A stretch of 64,000 nucleotides of DNA from Cadophora sp. MPI-SDFR-AT-0126 (Eukaryota; Ascomycota; Leotiomycetes; Helotiales; Ploettnerulaceae). A model generated the notes under the pieces. The model was given only the letters and a program-made list of their open reading frames with translations, was not told where the DNA came from and searched no databases. Location of the stretch: positions 2,108,001-2,172,000 of the forward strand of contig JAGMVK010000008.1 in NCBI GenBank assembly GCA_020747065.1, given 5' to 3'. Every line of letters begins with the position of its first letter. Positions within the stretch are counted from its first letter, which is position 1. The position numbers were made by a program, and so were the translations under genes. Of this stretch, positions 11,483 to 21,790 are shown piece by piece.

Positions 11483-13042
11483 TCATGACTCTCCTCTGGC
11501 TTTCCGTTCCTCGATCGTTCTTTTCAATTCCTTTTCTCTTGCTTCCAAAGCTTGCAGTCTCTGTAATTGCTCTCTTCGCGCCTGGATATGCACCATTTCC
11601 TGTTGCATCTCTCGAACTTCCTCATTCTCTTCTCCTTCCAGCGCGCTGGATCTAGGATCTGAGTTGATGGCTTGATTTGTCTGGGCAGATTGTGTTGCTG
11701 TAGGAATTTCTTGACGGCCGTTGTGGGGAAGCGAAACAGTGTTTGAGTCTGTGGAGCCATTTTCGCGCGCAGTCCTGGCGAGAGTATCATCGCCAGGATT
11801 GTCCCTGGCATTCATCTCATGCCTCAATGTCGCCGCCTCGTTGTTCAATTCGTGTAACTCTCGTCTGACCAGTCTCGACTCTTGGTCATCTCCTAACTCA
11901 TGGACCTGGCGAAACCCGTTTGGGTTGTCTGGAAACTTGGACAGGTTAACTTTTGGAATATCGGAGAAATGTTCTGGAAGCCCTCCTTCGTCCGTCTCTT
12001 GAGGCTCTACGACAGACTTTCGAGTCCCTTTCCGTTTCTGTTGAAGGTAGATGAAGAGCCCGATAGCTACTCCAATAGCCGCAAAAGGAATCGAAACACC
12101 AAGGCCAACCTTCGCTCCTAGAGATAGTCCAACCGGCGGCGGTGTGGGAGTCGGTGTCTGCGTGCCTGTTGAACTCGAGGTCTGAGTAGTGCTCGTGGAG
12201 CTTGCGGTGTATGGGACCCCAACGATTCTTGTAGCGACTGGAGAATCTTGCGCGGTGGTTGTCGAAGTGAAAGGGGACTCCCAAGGTGCTACGGTCGTCG
12301 TTGCGACCAATGTTGTTATCGAAGGGCCTTCGAGCCAAACATAGACCACCGTAAATGGAGTGTCTGGTTCCGAGAACAGTGTCGCCGTGCTGGTCGTAGC
12401 TGGTAGACCCCAAGCTTGGGTCGAAGTCGCTGTTACAGCGGACGCTGTAGTAGATGGTCCGGAGTCTATACTAGAGGACTCGTCGCTTGTCTGTCGGCCG
12501 TGTAGATGAATAGAGTCTTGCATGAAAACTGGAAGTACGACTGTCTGTACTCCCACTGCTTCGCATAGATCTAAGAGTTTTCCTGGGGCGCCTGTCAAAA
12601 CGTCAGCAATACAAACACTCCAAGTTTTCAGCTGGTACCCACGTCTTCCATCGTATAGTGGGCAACCCAAGGCACATTTTTGGAAGGCATATTTGAGCTC
12701 ATCAGAAGATATATGTGGTGAGTCGAGAAAATGGAATCGTTCGCATAAGCAAATGTAGTCTGTACTTGCACAGTCGAGTTGAGACAATCTGGAAGAGATG
12801 CAGCTGGACTTGATGCAGTTAGCAGAGATACCGAGCACTATGCGATGGCAGACATACAATACATCTTGGGAGTTCCGAGACCAGTTTCTGAAGAGGAAGT
12901 TTGGGCACAGAGGAAATGTTGTACTGAGGGAATTGGGGAGCGGACAAAGTGATTCTGCCCCACTGCATGAAACTATGAGGACACCCAGAACAATAAAAGC
13001 TCGATCCCAGAACGTTCGATGCCGTCGTGAATTCATTTTCAT
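11483..13042 (-). CDS. CFEM-like eight-cysteine single-pass membrane protein (484 aa)
   Basis: The frame is open throughout, but two introns are strongly indicated: 12804-12857 (GTATGT donor, GCTAAC branch, CCAG acceptor, 54 nt) and 12592-12642 (51 nt). Removing them gives exons 12858-13042, 12643-12803 and 11483-12591. A signal peptide (FIVLGVLIVSCSGA) is followed by exactly eight cysteines, including the pair in TDYICLC, ending CALGCP. This matches the spacing style of CFEM or related cysteine-rich ectodomains. A Ser/Thr-rich, probably O-glycosylated stalk follows, then a TPPP segment, one membrane helix (VGLGVSIPFAAIGVAIGLF), a basic stop-transfer QQKRKG and a long cytoplasmic tail that ends in a coiled coil. 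This is a plausible surface sensor; the function is not established. Confidence 0.75.
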   Translation of the reverse strand: MKMNSRRHRTFWDRAFIVLGVLIVSCSGAESLCPLPNSLSTTFPLCPNFLFRNWSRNSQDVLYVCHRIVLGISANCIKSSCISSRLSQLDCASTDYICLCERFHFLDSPHISSDELKYAFQKCALGCPLYDGRRGYQLKTWSVCIADVLTGAPGKLLDLCEAVGVQTVVLPVFMQDSIHLHGRQTSDESSSIDSGPSTTASAVTATSTQAWGLPATTSTATLFSEPDTPFTVVYVWLEGPSITTLVATTTVAPWESPFTSTTTAQDSPVATRIVGVPYTASSTSTTQTSSSTGTQTPTPTPPPVGLSLGAKVGLGVSIPFAAIGVAIGLFIYLQQKRKGTRKSVVEPQETDEGGLPEHFSDIPKVNLSKFPDNPNGFRQVHELGDDQESRLVRRELHELNNEAATLRHEMNARDNPGDDTLARTARENGSTDSNTVSLPHNGRQEIPTATQSAQTNQAINSDPRSSALEGEENEEVREMQQEMVHIQARREQLQRLQALEAREKELKRTIEERKARGES

Positions 13043-14251
13043 CCAGACTCAGTGGGTAAAGTCGTCGCATTTCACAGTGAGCAGCTGGGTAATGAAATAC
13101 AGAAAAAAGAAATCGAGATCTCGCGGTAGATAAACTTGCAAGCCGGGGCTCAGTAACCCAGCTGCGGCGTCAACAGTTGATCCATGCCGATAACTTCTGC
13201 ACACCCACCGGATACACAGCCTATGAACGTGAGTTCGAAGGAGATGAAAACAGTGGATCGAGGCTTAACGAAAGCAATTGAGGCATCCTCACTGGACTCG
13301 GTTGGATTTAAGTGACCAGGGTTCGTGCCAAGAGATACAGCTGAGGGATGTAGAGTATTTTCGGATGATCCTCCGCTTTCATTTCATTCGACCAGTTAGC
13401 AGAAGGTCGTGAACGGGCATCATGGATGAAGGCAGTATATAATCGCTTTTTCTGAAAAAATACAAGCTTTTGCAGATTATTGATGCTCGTCCCTAATCTA
13501 GTTTTCGGATTGCTCCCTCAGATCCTGACTTATCATCAGACGGTGTGAATTGGTTTTCGACTATTCATATATCCTGGGTCAACTCTTACCACGGACTATC
13601 AGAACAGGTTCTAATCACAAAATTATGATCCCTTTGCTCTCTAGGCTGAGAAGTTCCTCCTTTTCGAAAGGCTTAGCATTGTAAATGTCTCTGCCAAATC
13701 TGCTGATATTCTAGTCGGCTCTTGTGCCCAGCAGGCACACCAGCTGCTGAGCCTCCATCACGACTATTCTTGGGTACTCTCAAAAGATTAGACCAAGACC
13801 CTACCATTATTACCTGCATAGCAGAACGATCTGTGACCAGCCTTATTGTCTTCAATCAGCCAGCAGAGACCAGGGAGCACCAGATCACCCACCCCCGGAT
13901 GTCCTCAGGTTTTATCACGAGACGCAGAATAAATATTCTTGACGCTCTCACCCCAGATTCGACAAGTACGAACTCGGTTTTTTTTTAGATTTCATTATGA
14001 TGCTTTGAGAGCTCGAGCGACCAAGCCTCTTTGGCAAAAGACGTCATGGCAGACTGGAGGACACACATTGACTGAAAGATGTTTATTTTTACCCTCCTCT
14101 AAAACCCGCCGAGGACATTCACAAATAAATCAGTACTCCGCCAAAATGCAAGCCCCAGAACCAAGCGAGTGGCAGTCTTTCAGTACTAGTCAAGTCCTCC
14201 ATTCCCAACTCCAATTCTATGCATTCATCCACTCCATCCCAGACCACCCAT
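13043..14251. other. intergenic
   Basis: No gene seen in 1.2 kb. Short ATG frames exist at 13722-13988 and 13939-14292 but show no protein-like character. A T8 run lies at 13979-13986. Confidence 0.35.
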
Positions 14252-14687
14252 TTAAGCAGCCACACACTTCCAAGAGGAAGCCTTGTCATTGATCCAGCTA
14301 GGGAGAGATGCGACTCCAGGGTTGGCATTGAAGCTGAACCCAGTGCCAGCACAGTTCTTGTCAACCCAGATTGTGCAGCGGAAGCCAGGCTTGGCCTTGC
14401 CGGAGGAGACGATGTCGTTGAAATTGGATGGGAAGTTCACGCAAGTACCAGGATTGCTGGATCCAGTGAATTTGAGGTCGAGGAAGTCGCTGGGTTGTAT
14501 GTCAGATACCGAAAACTAGAGTGGGAGTGCAGAATACATACGCGTTCTTCCAGACATCGATCAGTGCCTGAGCGCGGGCCTCAAGTTGTGCAGGCTCGGC
14601 GACTGCCTCGGGTCCAGCGACTGGTGCTGGGGCGGCCATTGCCAAAGTGGCAAGGAGAGAAGCGGTAATGATGTTGATGAATTGCAT
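14252..14687 (-). CDS. small secreted four-cysteine protein (127 aa)
   Basis: Two exons, 14542-14687 and 14252-14489, flank a 52-nt intron with a GTATGT donor and CCCAG acceptor. The product has a clear signal peptide (MQFINIITASLLATLAMAAP) and an Ala/Pro/Glu pro-region, with possible processing near LEARA. The mature domain has four cysteines. The pattern TIWVDKNCAGTGFSF, a PGVASLP turn and WINDKASSWKC resembles small beta/gamma-crystallin-like secreted fungal proteins. That fold is inferred from motif spacing only. No enzymatic residues are visible. It could be an effector-type or cell-wall-associated protein; no function is assigned. Confidence 0.75.
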
Positions 14688-16678
14688 TTTGAGTGATCTG
14701 AGTAAGATGGCGACTTGAGAGGTTGGAAATCTGAAGTGAAGAATTGATTGGGAGCTTGAGAAGATTGCTGTGATTGTTGATGTGGATAAGGAGAATGTTT
14801 CGAGGGAATCTTGTGGACTTTATACGAATGATAGACGGTAGAAGGATTTTAGACCAAGGATCGATCCTCCGACTTCGTCTTCTAATCTTGTCCCTCCAGC
14901 TCCATTCGATTCTGTGACACCTGCCGATTTCTCAGGATGCATATTAACCTGACATCAGATCAGAAATATTCTGACGCCTGAGCTCAGCGAATCTATGCCA
15001 AGTTGTTGATTTAATCAGAGTAATACATCTCAGTAGTGAGACTTACTTTGTACAACAATGACCTGAGCACATGTGAATGATGTGGCTTAGAACCTGGTGT
15101 CCTGAGCTCCACGATAGTTTCCTATCTCTTCTCCATGGACTTCGTCTGTCTGCATCGCCATTCGCAAACCAGTCATACACGGTAACTTCATTTCCATCTA
15201 ATTTTGTACTGATGACGACAATAGTCCTTTGCAGGTGAGAGTTCCAGCCGAAGCTACAAATCCGCTTCCGAAGTTTAATCGCCCTTGACACCCCTGACAA
15301 AAACCCATTACAACACGTCCTGCAAAGCCAATACATCGCATATTCAATCTATAATTTGACCATTCAAGCTCCTGGCATATTAGCTGAAAATATTGAAGTC
15401 TTGGCATCGGGTGACACCGCTACTTGAAGCAGTCAGACGGCACTCGGGAATTTCCCAACATTTCTACCGGTCTCACCCGACTTATAAACAATCATAAGCA
15501 ATAGATGCCATAGCCTAAACACCTAATTTACACATTTCATTTATTTCTATGATGCAAAAGAACCTATCGGGGGAAAAGTGTGCTGTATCTTCGGTAGTTA
15601 GCCTTATATGATATGCGCGTCAGTCTTATGATCTGACACCTGGTTCTTGGCTCACCCGCTCGCCCAATAATACCGGGATTATATTAAGCATACACTTACC
15701 AGGGCCATGAGTAACAGTGCTAAGTCTGGAGAAGGAGTCGATATTAGTAGAGGAACCTTTCGGGCGTAAGATTTTCATAAGCCGCATCCGTCGCTGTTGG
15801 GTTTTAATGCACGACATTATGTCGTGCACATTTGCTTCTTACTACCAGGGTAACAATTTCCTTGGAGGATTCTGTTACATAATGAAATAGCTACTTCGGC
15901 CAATCGAAAGAATGAACATCACTGCAAGCATTTTTGGACGTACTGTCGGCCGCTAGTAAAGGAAGATGATGAGATTACTATTATGAAGAGTCGTAAGACA
16001 CGAAATATATATCTTGGCAAAGGAGCATTAGACTACAAAGATAGCCTTTAACAGGTCTTACAGTATTTAACTTTGTGATGTGTTGTTAAAAGGATTCTTC
16101 TAAAGATACGGTCAAATGGATGCTTTCGTAGGTCCTCTTTAGTACGAGCGTATGAACCAGATGAAGGATTTGGCCAGATAAGCACTCGATCTAAATCTGT
16201 CATGTGGAATTAGTTTTTACCGATCTGGATCATCTTGGCATGCAACTTCTCTCAATCAGCTCAAGGTCATTGCACATGTAATTTTCAAACTTCCCATATC
16301 AGATCAAGGCCTTTAAGTCATTTCTGGCTACATGAGACTCGAACTATTCTGTTTACGTTGCCCCAGACCCCCTCGCTAAGCGAAGCCCCAGCACGCTAAA
16401 CACCACTGTAAGGCGACATGCACGACAGTGGGGCTCGGATTTTGGGTGAGCTTAACGCCCCCAGCTGCATCATGGCTTTCCCACTTTTCCACCAAATGAG
16501 AATCGCAATTGGCTGTCCCTGAAATATGACCCTTCAAGACCTATGCAACGCTATTGAAGCCATTCCTGTCGTTTCATGGTTCTGGTTGTCGCGATGGATA
16601 TCTTCTTGACATGGCGACTTAAACTCTCTTCAATTTACCTTCCGATAAGTTGCGAGTTCAATTGGGAGTTTCGTCGAG
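14688..16678. other. gene-poor stretch
   Basis: Two kilobases with no gene I can support. A 97-codon minus frame at 15043-15336 is open but unrecognised. 15808-15828 is a near-perfect hairpin: two 10-base arms (TGCACGACAT and its complement) around one base. 16392-16434 holds a looser inverted repeat of AGCCCCA/TGGGGCT around a CACTGTAAGG core. Confidence 0.35.
15808..15828. repeat. 10-bp-arm perfect inverted repeat
   Basis: TGCACGACAT, one T, then ATGTCGTGCA. The arms are exact reverse complements. There is no neighbouring gene end to make it a transcript terminator, so its role is unknown. Confidence 0.6.
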
Positions 16679-17193
16679 ATGGCTGTTCCGCTCGTGAAAG
16701 CGCTGAATGCGAAGATCAGAGCAAACCCTACACTAAGCTATTTCTGCTCCACTCGTAAGTATTCATCTTTCTTCTCAGTCAATCCTGCAGAGTAGATCCA
16801 AATACTCTGCTTTGACTTTACCACGGCCAATTGCAAAGTACTTTTGGTTTCTGATCGGATGTACAGATTTTTGGGGACCAGCATCCAACTTCGGGATTCC
16901 AATTGCGGCCGTGATGGACACTTACAAAAGTCCCGACATGTGAGAACCAAAATTCCAACATCAATTTGGTTCGATACCCTCACTAAAAGAATTGTGTACG
17001 CAGGATTTCTGGGACGATGACCGCATCTCTTTTCGTTTACGCAGGAACCTTTATGCGATACTCTCTCGCTGTCACACCGAAGAATTACCTCCTTTTTGCT
17101 TGCCACGTCGTCAATGCAGGAGCGCAGGGTACACAGGGATATCGATGGTTGCAGTACCATTATTGGGGTGGGAAAGAGAGGATGAGGGGATAA
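16679..17193 (+). CDS. MPC1: mitochondrial pyruvate carrier subunit 1 (112 aa)
   Basis: The gene is hidden in three short exons: 16679-16754, 16867-16939 and 17004-17193. The introns are 112 nt (GTAAGT...TACAG) and 64 nt (GTGAGA...CGCAG). The product starts MAVPLVKALNAKIRANP. It then carries the family signatures THFWGPASNFGIPIAA, a SPDMISGTMTASL turn and the matrix-facing PKNYLLFACHVVNAGAQ, and ends QGYRWLQYHYWGGKERMRG. These match yeast MPC1 (HFWGPVSNFGIPIAA, NYLLFGCH, QGYRFLKY). The 112-aa length is slightly short for the family. MPC1 pairs with MPC2/3 in the inner mitochondrial membrane to import pyruvate. The partner gene is not in this window. Every exon junction keeps the reading frame. 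Confidence 0.93.
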
Positions 17194-17599
17194 GTGCTAT
17201 TGATTTGGTCAAGGATAAGATAGTTGCAGTGAGTGGAGCTGGATTGAGAAAGACTTAGCGGTACTGTGAATGTATGGAATTTCTTTTTGATCATTGTTTT
17301 CTAGTATATTTGAGTAGAGCAAGGTTCGTATTATTTGATTCAGGGCAACATTAGCATAGAGTCCGTGCTATCTACGGGCATCCCAATATGCTTCAAGAAT
17401 GCGGCGAACGTCATCAAATGCCACTGCTTGATTTTGTGACAAGACGTTGAAAAGAAACTCCATGCGCTGATAATTAGCGAAGTAGTAAACAAAGACGCAA
17501 AGGCATCTAATGCAGCCTGTATACTCACCGGACCCATGATTAATAGGTAGCATTCATTTGTGTGATAGCAAAGTTTGGAGAAACCATCAAAGTGAACAA

Positions 17600-17623
17600 G
17601 TGGACTGGCCAAGGCCAGTCCAC
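17600..17623. repeat. 24-nt palindrome beside tRNA-like repeat
   Basis: GTGGACTGGCC, AA, GGCCAGTCCAC: 11-base arms that are exact reverse complements. It lies 4 nt before the left copy of the 83-bp inverted repeat and is absent from the right copy. Confidence 0.6.
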
Positions 17624-17627
17624 CGGA

Positions 17628-17710
17628 GAAGCATCCAACAGCGAGAACTTGATTCTGGCTTGTTTGAGGGGCTGTAGCTCAGTGGTAGAGCCTCGTTTGT
17701 AGCGATTGCT
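17628..17710 (+). repeat. left copy of inverted repeat containing tRNA-Ala-like 5' half
   Basis: 83 bp from GAAGCATCCAACAGCGAG to AGCGATTGCT recur in reverse orientation at 18228-18312, with three or four differences including a 2-nt length change. From 17668 the sequence reads GGGGCTGTAGCTCAGTGG then TAGAG, the acceptor/D-arm half of a tRNA with an exact Pol III A-box. The anticodon arm is degenerate and no T-arm or matching 3' acceptor follows, so it is not a working tRNA. Confidence 0.7.
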
Positions 17711-17731
17711 CTGCTCGCCAGAAGCAAAAGC

Positions 17732-18722
17732 CTGTAAGAAAGTCACTGGTTACTTTGGATAAAGCGCAACACAAAGGTGGGAGGCTTTCTCAGCTGTATA
17801 ATGGCTCCTTTACTTAAGTGCCAAGCATGCATATAAATAAAACATAATAGAATATTATTCACTTTGATATGCAAAAAGGAGAGACTTGAGACGATGGGAC
17901 ATTGATCAGGTGTCGAAGTACCCTTTCGTACCTTTTTGCGCGCCCAGCTAATTAGTGGGGGTCATAGGCCCTTTGGATAACTCCGAAACTTTCAGCCCGC
18001 TTAGTGATACATTGGTCCACTTGGCTACGCCTTTAACTAAAGTCGGCCCCTTACCGGGCAAAAAATATTTGCACATTCTCTACTATGATTTAACAAGTCA
18101 AAAGAGAAAAAGTAGATTTGGAGCAGCGGCGGATCCTAGAAGACATGTTAATACATGGTTCTGAGAGCAGTTTCATAAGTATTACTTACGAACGCCGGAC
18201 TTCATCGATCTGAGATTGATTGCTTGAAGCAATCGCTGCAAACGAGGCACTCTACCACTGAGTTACAGCCCCTCAAACAAGCCAGAATCAAGTTCTCGCT
18301 GTTGGATGCTTCAAAAGTTGCTATTTGAATACATATTCTCATTAAAAACGAGAATTTTGGCTGCACTGGTGGTAGGCGGTGAGTGGCGATTAAGCGAGGT
18401 GCCAAGACATCTCACAGTAGCAGAAAAGGCCTGAGGCAACAACTGGAACAACTAACATGAAAGTCCATCTTGAAAGCCCATATATTTTAGAAATCGTAGC
18501 CAGTAATGAGATTATGTAGCGCGATGTGAAATTAAAGGACTCGCATGCTGAGAGCTCTCAAAGAAGAGCTGGGCCGAAAGGCGAATGGATGGCTGCGTGT
18601 AAACGCTCCTCCTGGCATGTAACTTCCTCAATTCGCCCTCTCACTTCAAGAGGTAATTGCCTCAATACAAAGCTGGTCCTCTCTTTACATCGACAGTGTT
18701 TTTTATCTCATGCTACTAGCGA
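17732..18722. other. interval between repeat copies and beyond, no gene seen
   Basis: Apart from the right repeat copy, no coding potential was recognised. If 17628-18312 is one element, this is its interior: about 517 bp with no conserved open frame. No target-site duplication is visible at its ends. Confidence 0.35.
18228..18312 (-). repeat. right copy of inverted repeat containing tRNA-Ala-like 5' half
   Basis: Reverse complement of 17628-17710. Read on the minus strand from 18272, it gives GGGGCTGTAACTCAGTGG then TAGAGTG. A seven-base loop TTTGCAG follows, whose anticodon position would be TGC (Ala). Only three stem pairs support that loop, and the T-arm half is missing. This is therefore a tRNA-derived fragment, or the head of a tRNA-related retroelement. 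Confidence 0.65.
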
Positions 18723-19168
18723 TCACAACGACGCTGTAATAGATTGAGCGGTCGATATCACGTGATAATATACGTTCAAACCCATCCGCTTGACGTACTC
18801 ACCACGCATCTGCTCACGTAAAGTCCCAAGTCCCTCGAACAAACATTCCTCATCTGAAATGCCTCCTAAATGATCGATATTCCTTAATTCCTGTTGCACG
18901 TCGTACCGCAAAGGGCTTCCTAATCGAGCAACGGGGATGGGGTGACTTCTCTTTCCATTTCACATAGGATCCACCTCATGACATCTCCCAACCCGCGCGC
19001 TCCATATATCCCCATCAATAACCGGTAACAGAAAGTGAGTCGATCTCACTCTCCTAGTTTCCTTTTCCATACTTTCCAAATTTTCTGTTGCAAATCGCAT
19101 TTCGCATCGCGATCAATTACTTCTTTCGGTCGAGCTATGGAGGCAATTCTTCCTCTCAAACTTTTCAT
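18723..19168 (-). CDS. probable small orphan protein (91 aa), three exons
   Basis: Exons 19050-19168, 18803-18948 and 18723-18733 join in frame. Donors are GTGAGA and GTGAGT; acceptors are AAGAG and ATTACAG; introns are 101 and 70 nt. The product starts MKSLRGRIASIARPKEV, is basic at the N-terminus and acidic later (GGISDEECLFEGLG), and ends REQMRASL. The N-terminus rich in Arg/Lys and Ser could be a mitochondrial presequence, which is weak inference. The last exon is only 11 nt, and the second intron contains the palindrome TATCACGTGATA. Three frame-consistent junctions in a gene-poor stretch support it, but no family is recognised. Confidence 0.42.
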
Positions 19169-19901
19169 ATGAATGGGTATCGGTCGGTATTATGAGTAAT
19201 TGCCGCTTACTTTTTTTTTCTTCGCCCTTGCGGGCTTCGTTTGCTGACTGACAATTTTTGCCTATGCGATACGAGCTCGGCAAGGGTCGCCTTGAGTTAC
19301 TTCTTCCAGCAGAACAGACCGACGATGAGCTGATTATTTTCCTTGCGAGACCTCGAGAGATAAATCATGTGCTTACACTCCCTCAAATCTGCTCGTGAAT
19401 TTTTTTTGATGCACATCGTACGCATCACATTTCCGCATTGGGGCAAGAAAGTGATTTGCAGTCTCGCGACGCTGGACAGTATCTAGTCGCTTTTGAGAGT
19501 ATCAGGCATAGAATCGTCCGATGAGGAGGGGCAATCAGAGGCTGGCTTTTGGGATTGTTGGGGTAGATAACGTTTCAGGGGTCTTCGCTCGGGTCGCTTT
19601 TCTCGCATGAGTTCGTCGCATCAATTATTGTCCGTCTGAATTTGTCAGTCGTTGCGAGTCTCAGCTTCCTCTGATTGTTCGGCTAGATGAGAAGGTTCAT
19701 GCATTGGGTTGATCTCGCTTCGCGCCTTGCGAGGTCCCATGACAAGATCACCATGTTGATAATCTGAATTTTGGGAGTGCTTGAACAACTTCTCATCTCA
19801 AGTTCGCAAGCCACGCCATCTTGCAATTTTCCAAGGTTTGGATAATATTGTTGCATTTATTGATTCAATATTTACAAGAATGGCTGAAGTCCTTACTCGC
19901 T
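19169..19901. other. intergenic
   Basis: No gene seen. T-runs lie at about 19212-19220 and 19399-19406. The sequence is the probable promoter of the minus gene at 19168 and the 3' flank of the GH5 gene. Confidence 0.35.
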
Positions 19902-21437
19902 CTATACGTAAGTGTATTCCGCATCATATCCAGGAATGTAATTCCCTGGACACGGCACAGAAGGCAGATAACTATCGACAGAGATACCCTGCATAGCAAA
20001 GTAATGCTGCCTCATCGTACTAATCTGCGCATTATCCGCCGCAGAATTATTCGGGCTACCATAGTGCATGGTAAATCCATCACTGTGAGGAACATACGTC
20101 TACACTATCATTAGCCCATCATCATCACCCTCCCCTCAACATCCACGAACTTGAAAAAGAGAAACAAAGAAAGGCAAACTCACCTCACATTGCGGCAGAT
20201 TCCTCCCAAACAAACTCCAAATCAAACTCCCCGCCACAACCGGCCTCTCCATCCTCTGCCTCTTCTCAATAACCTCATAAAAGCTCCTCAGCGAATCTCC
20301 CCTCTTCGCCGTCGCTTCGGCCGTCCATCCCAACTCCCCAGCAATATACACCCTATCCGCACCCTCCACCGCCGCAATGTCCGATTCCAAAAGCGTATTA
20401 TTAAGCGGATAAAAATGATCAGAAAAGATATCGACCTCTTCGATCACGAAATGCGTTTTGTTAACACCGTAGGTCCCGTCGATACAGAGTTTCTTCAGAC
20501 CCAGGGCTTTGATCAGGGTGCAGATCTCGACGATCCAGTCTACAGGCACGTCTTTGTCGCCCCAGACGATACCGTTTAGTTCGTTGCCTGTTTCGTAGCC
20601 GATGATGGTTGGGTCGTCGGCGTATGAGAGGCCTGTGTACGGATTCACGTGCATCATGAGGATCTCGATGTAGTTCTTGAAGGTGTTGATGATGGCGGCG
20701 TCGGTGTAGAACTTCATCGTGTCCGGGGGAAGGGGCGAGTCGCTGCCAGAGATGTTGTACCCATGCCAGCGGAGGAAGGTGAATTTGCCGCCGTGGTAGT
20801 AATCCTGTTGCCCTTAGTCCCTCTGTGCCCAATATCACGTTTAAAAACCCAGACATGACATGAGATGAAGACTTACAAAGTTATCAACCAACGGCGCAAT
20901 AATCCTCAAACCATGCTGTCTCGCCTGAAAAACAGCCCAATCAATAGCCTCAAACGCATCCATATTAACCACCCCCTTCGCAGGCATCAAACTCAACGGA
21001 TTCCCCACACTGACCCCCAAAGTCTGACTCCTAATCAGCTTCGCGCCCATCGTGACCAGCGTCCGCATAATCTCAGTCGTGCGTCCTTTGGTAGGATAGC
21101 TTGCTTTGAACGGCGCATAATACGGTTCTCCTGATGGCGGTTCAACATTCTCGTCGAGCCCGAGCCAGTATACGTTTGCGCCGCTGGCGGTCCACCGCTC
21201 GCCGTTGAGGTACAGACTTGCGCCGTTGCGGTAGATGTGCGAGTTGCGGGCGAGCAGGGTGCTGATTGGGGAGAGGAATGTTTGGAGGATTTGAGAGGTT
21301 AGAAGGCTGGGCGAGGGGAAGAGGGAGGTGATTGCTGAAGCTACGACGTCTTTGACTTGTGATGGATCTTTGACGGGCGGTGTTTGAGATGAGGCTGTGA
21401 GAGCGAGGAGGGAAAGGAGAAGGGTTCTCTTCATCAT
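19902..21437 (-). CDS. secreted GH5-family glycoside hydrolase, mannanase-like (459 aa)
   Basis: Exons 20877-21437, 20184-20804 and 19902-20099 join in frame; introns are 72 and 84 nt with GTAAGT and GTGAGT donors. A signal peptide (MMKRTLLLSLLALTASS) leads into a region reading YLNGERWTASGANVYWLGLD, typical of the start of GH5 endo-beta-mannanase-like barrels. The acid/base glutamate lies in IIGYETGNELNG, and the nucleophile glutamate fits VYIAGELGW. HFYPLNN and a tryptophan-rich end (SLIWSLFG) also fit the family. It is predicted to hydrolyse beta-mannan or a related glycan outside the cell. Substrate cannot be fixed from sequence. The N-terminal 60 residues before the catalytic domain are an unassigned helical extension. 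Confidence 0.88.
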
Positions 21438-21790
21438 TGGGCCTGGGCAACGGGAAAGTTAACAATCACCATATTTGCAATGCTTCGGGGAAGTGCATAA
21501 CGCATGTCTCCGGAGATAAACTCCCAATACTTACCGGTTTCTCAATCTTGACGAGGACAGAAATACAAATTGGAAGGAAACAAAACGAGAAGAAGTAAAA
21601 AAAAAAGTAAACAGAAAGAACGCAAACAAGGGAACACAAAGCATTTAATACTTAATCCTGCCAGAAAAAATCATGACTCGATTAAACCATTCCATGTAGA
21701 TATAATCCCCTCTCTTAACGGGAATTAAAGAAGTTGATCTTCCAAGCACGGCACTCTACAGCGCCAATCAACCTATCAAATCACTCCGGT

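Larger units (their letters stand above)
17368..17731 (-). pseudogene. degenerate two-exon remnant, unidentified
   Basis: A textbook 62-nt intron (GTGAGTATAC donor, GCTAAT branch, ATCAG acceptor; 17467-17528) is followed by a short exon reading MEFLFNVLSQNQAVAFDDVR and ending at TAG (17368-17370). Upstream, 17529-17731 is open after a TTACAG acceptor (AFASGEQSNRYKRG...) but meets TAA 10-12 bases before the donor, and its frame does not match the downstream exon. An ATG at 17537 would give a 35-aa peptide. The exon overlaps the left copy of the inverted repeat at 17628-17710. The best reading is a broken gene, but a small functional gene cannot be excluded. Confidence 0.3.

Noticed and set aside
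17668..17740. Functional tRNA-Ala gene
   Set aside because: Only the acceptor/D-arm half is convincing; no T-arm (GTTCRA) or complementary 3' acceptor follows in either copy.
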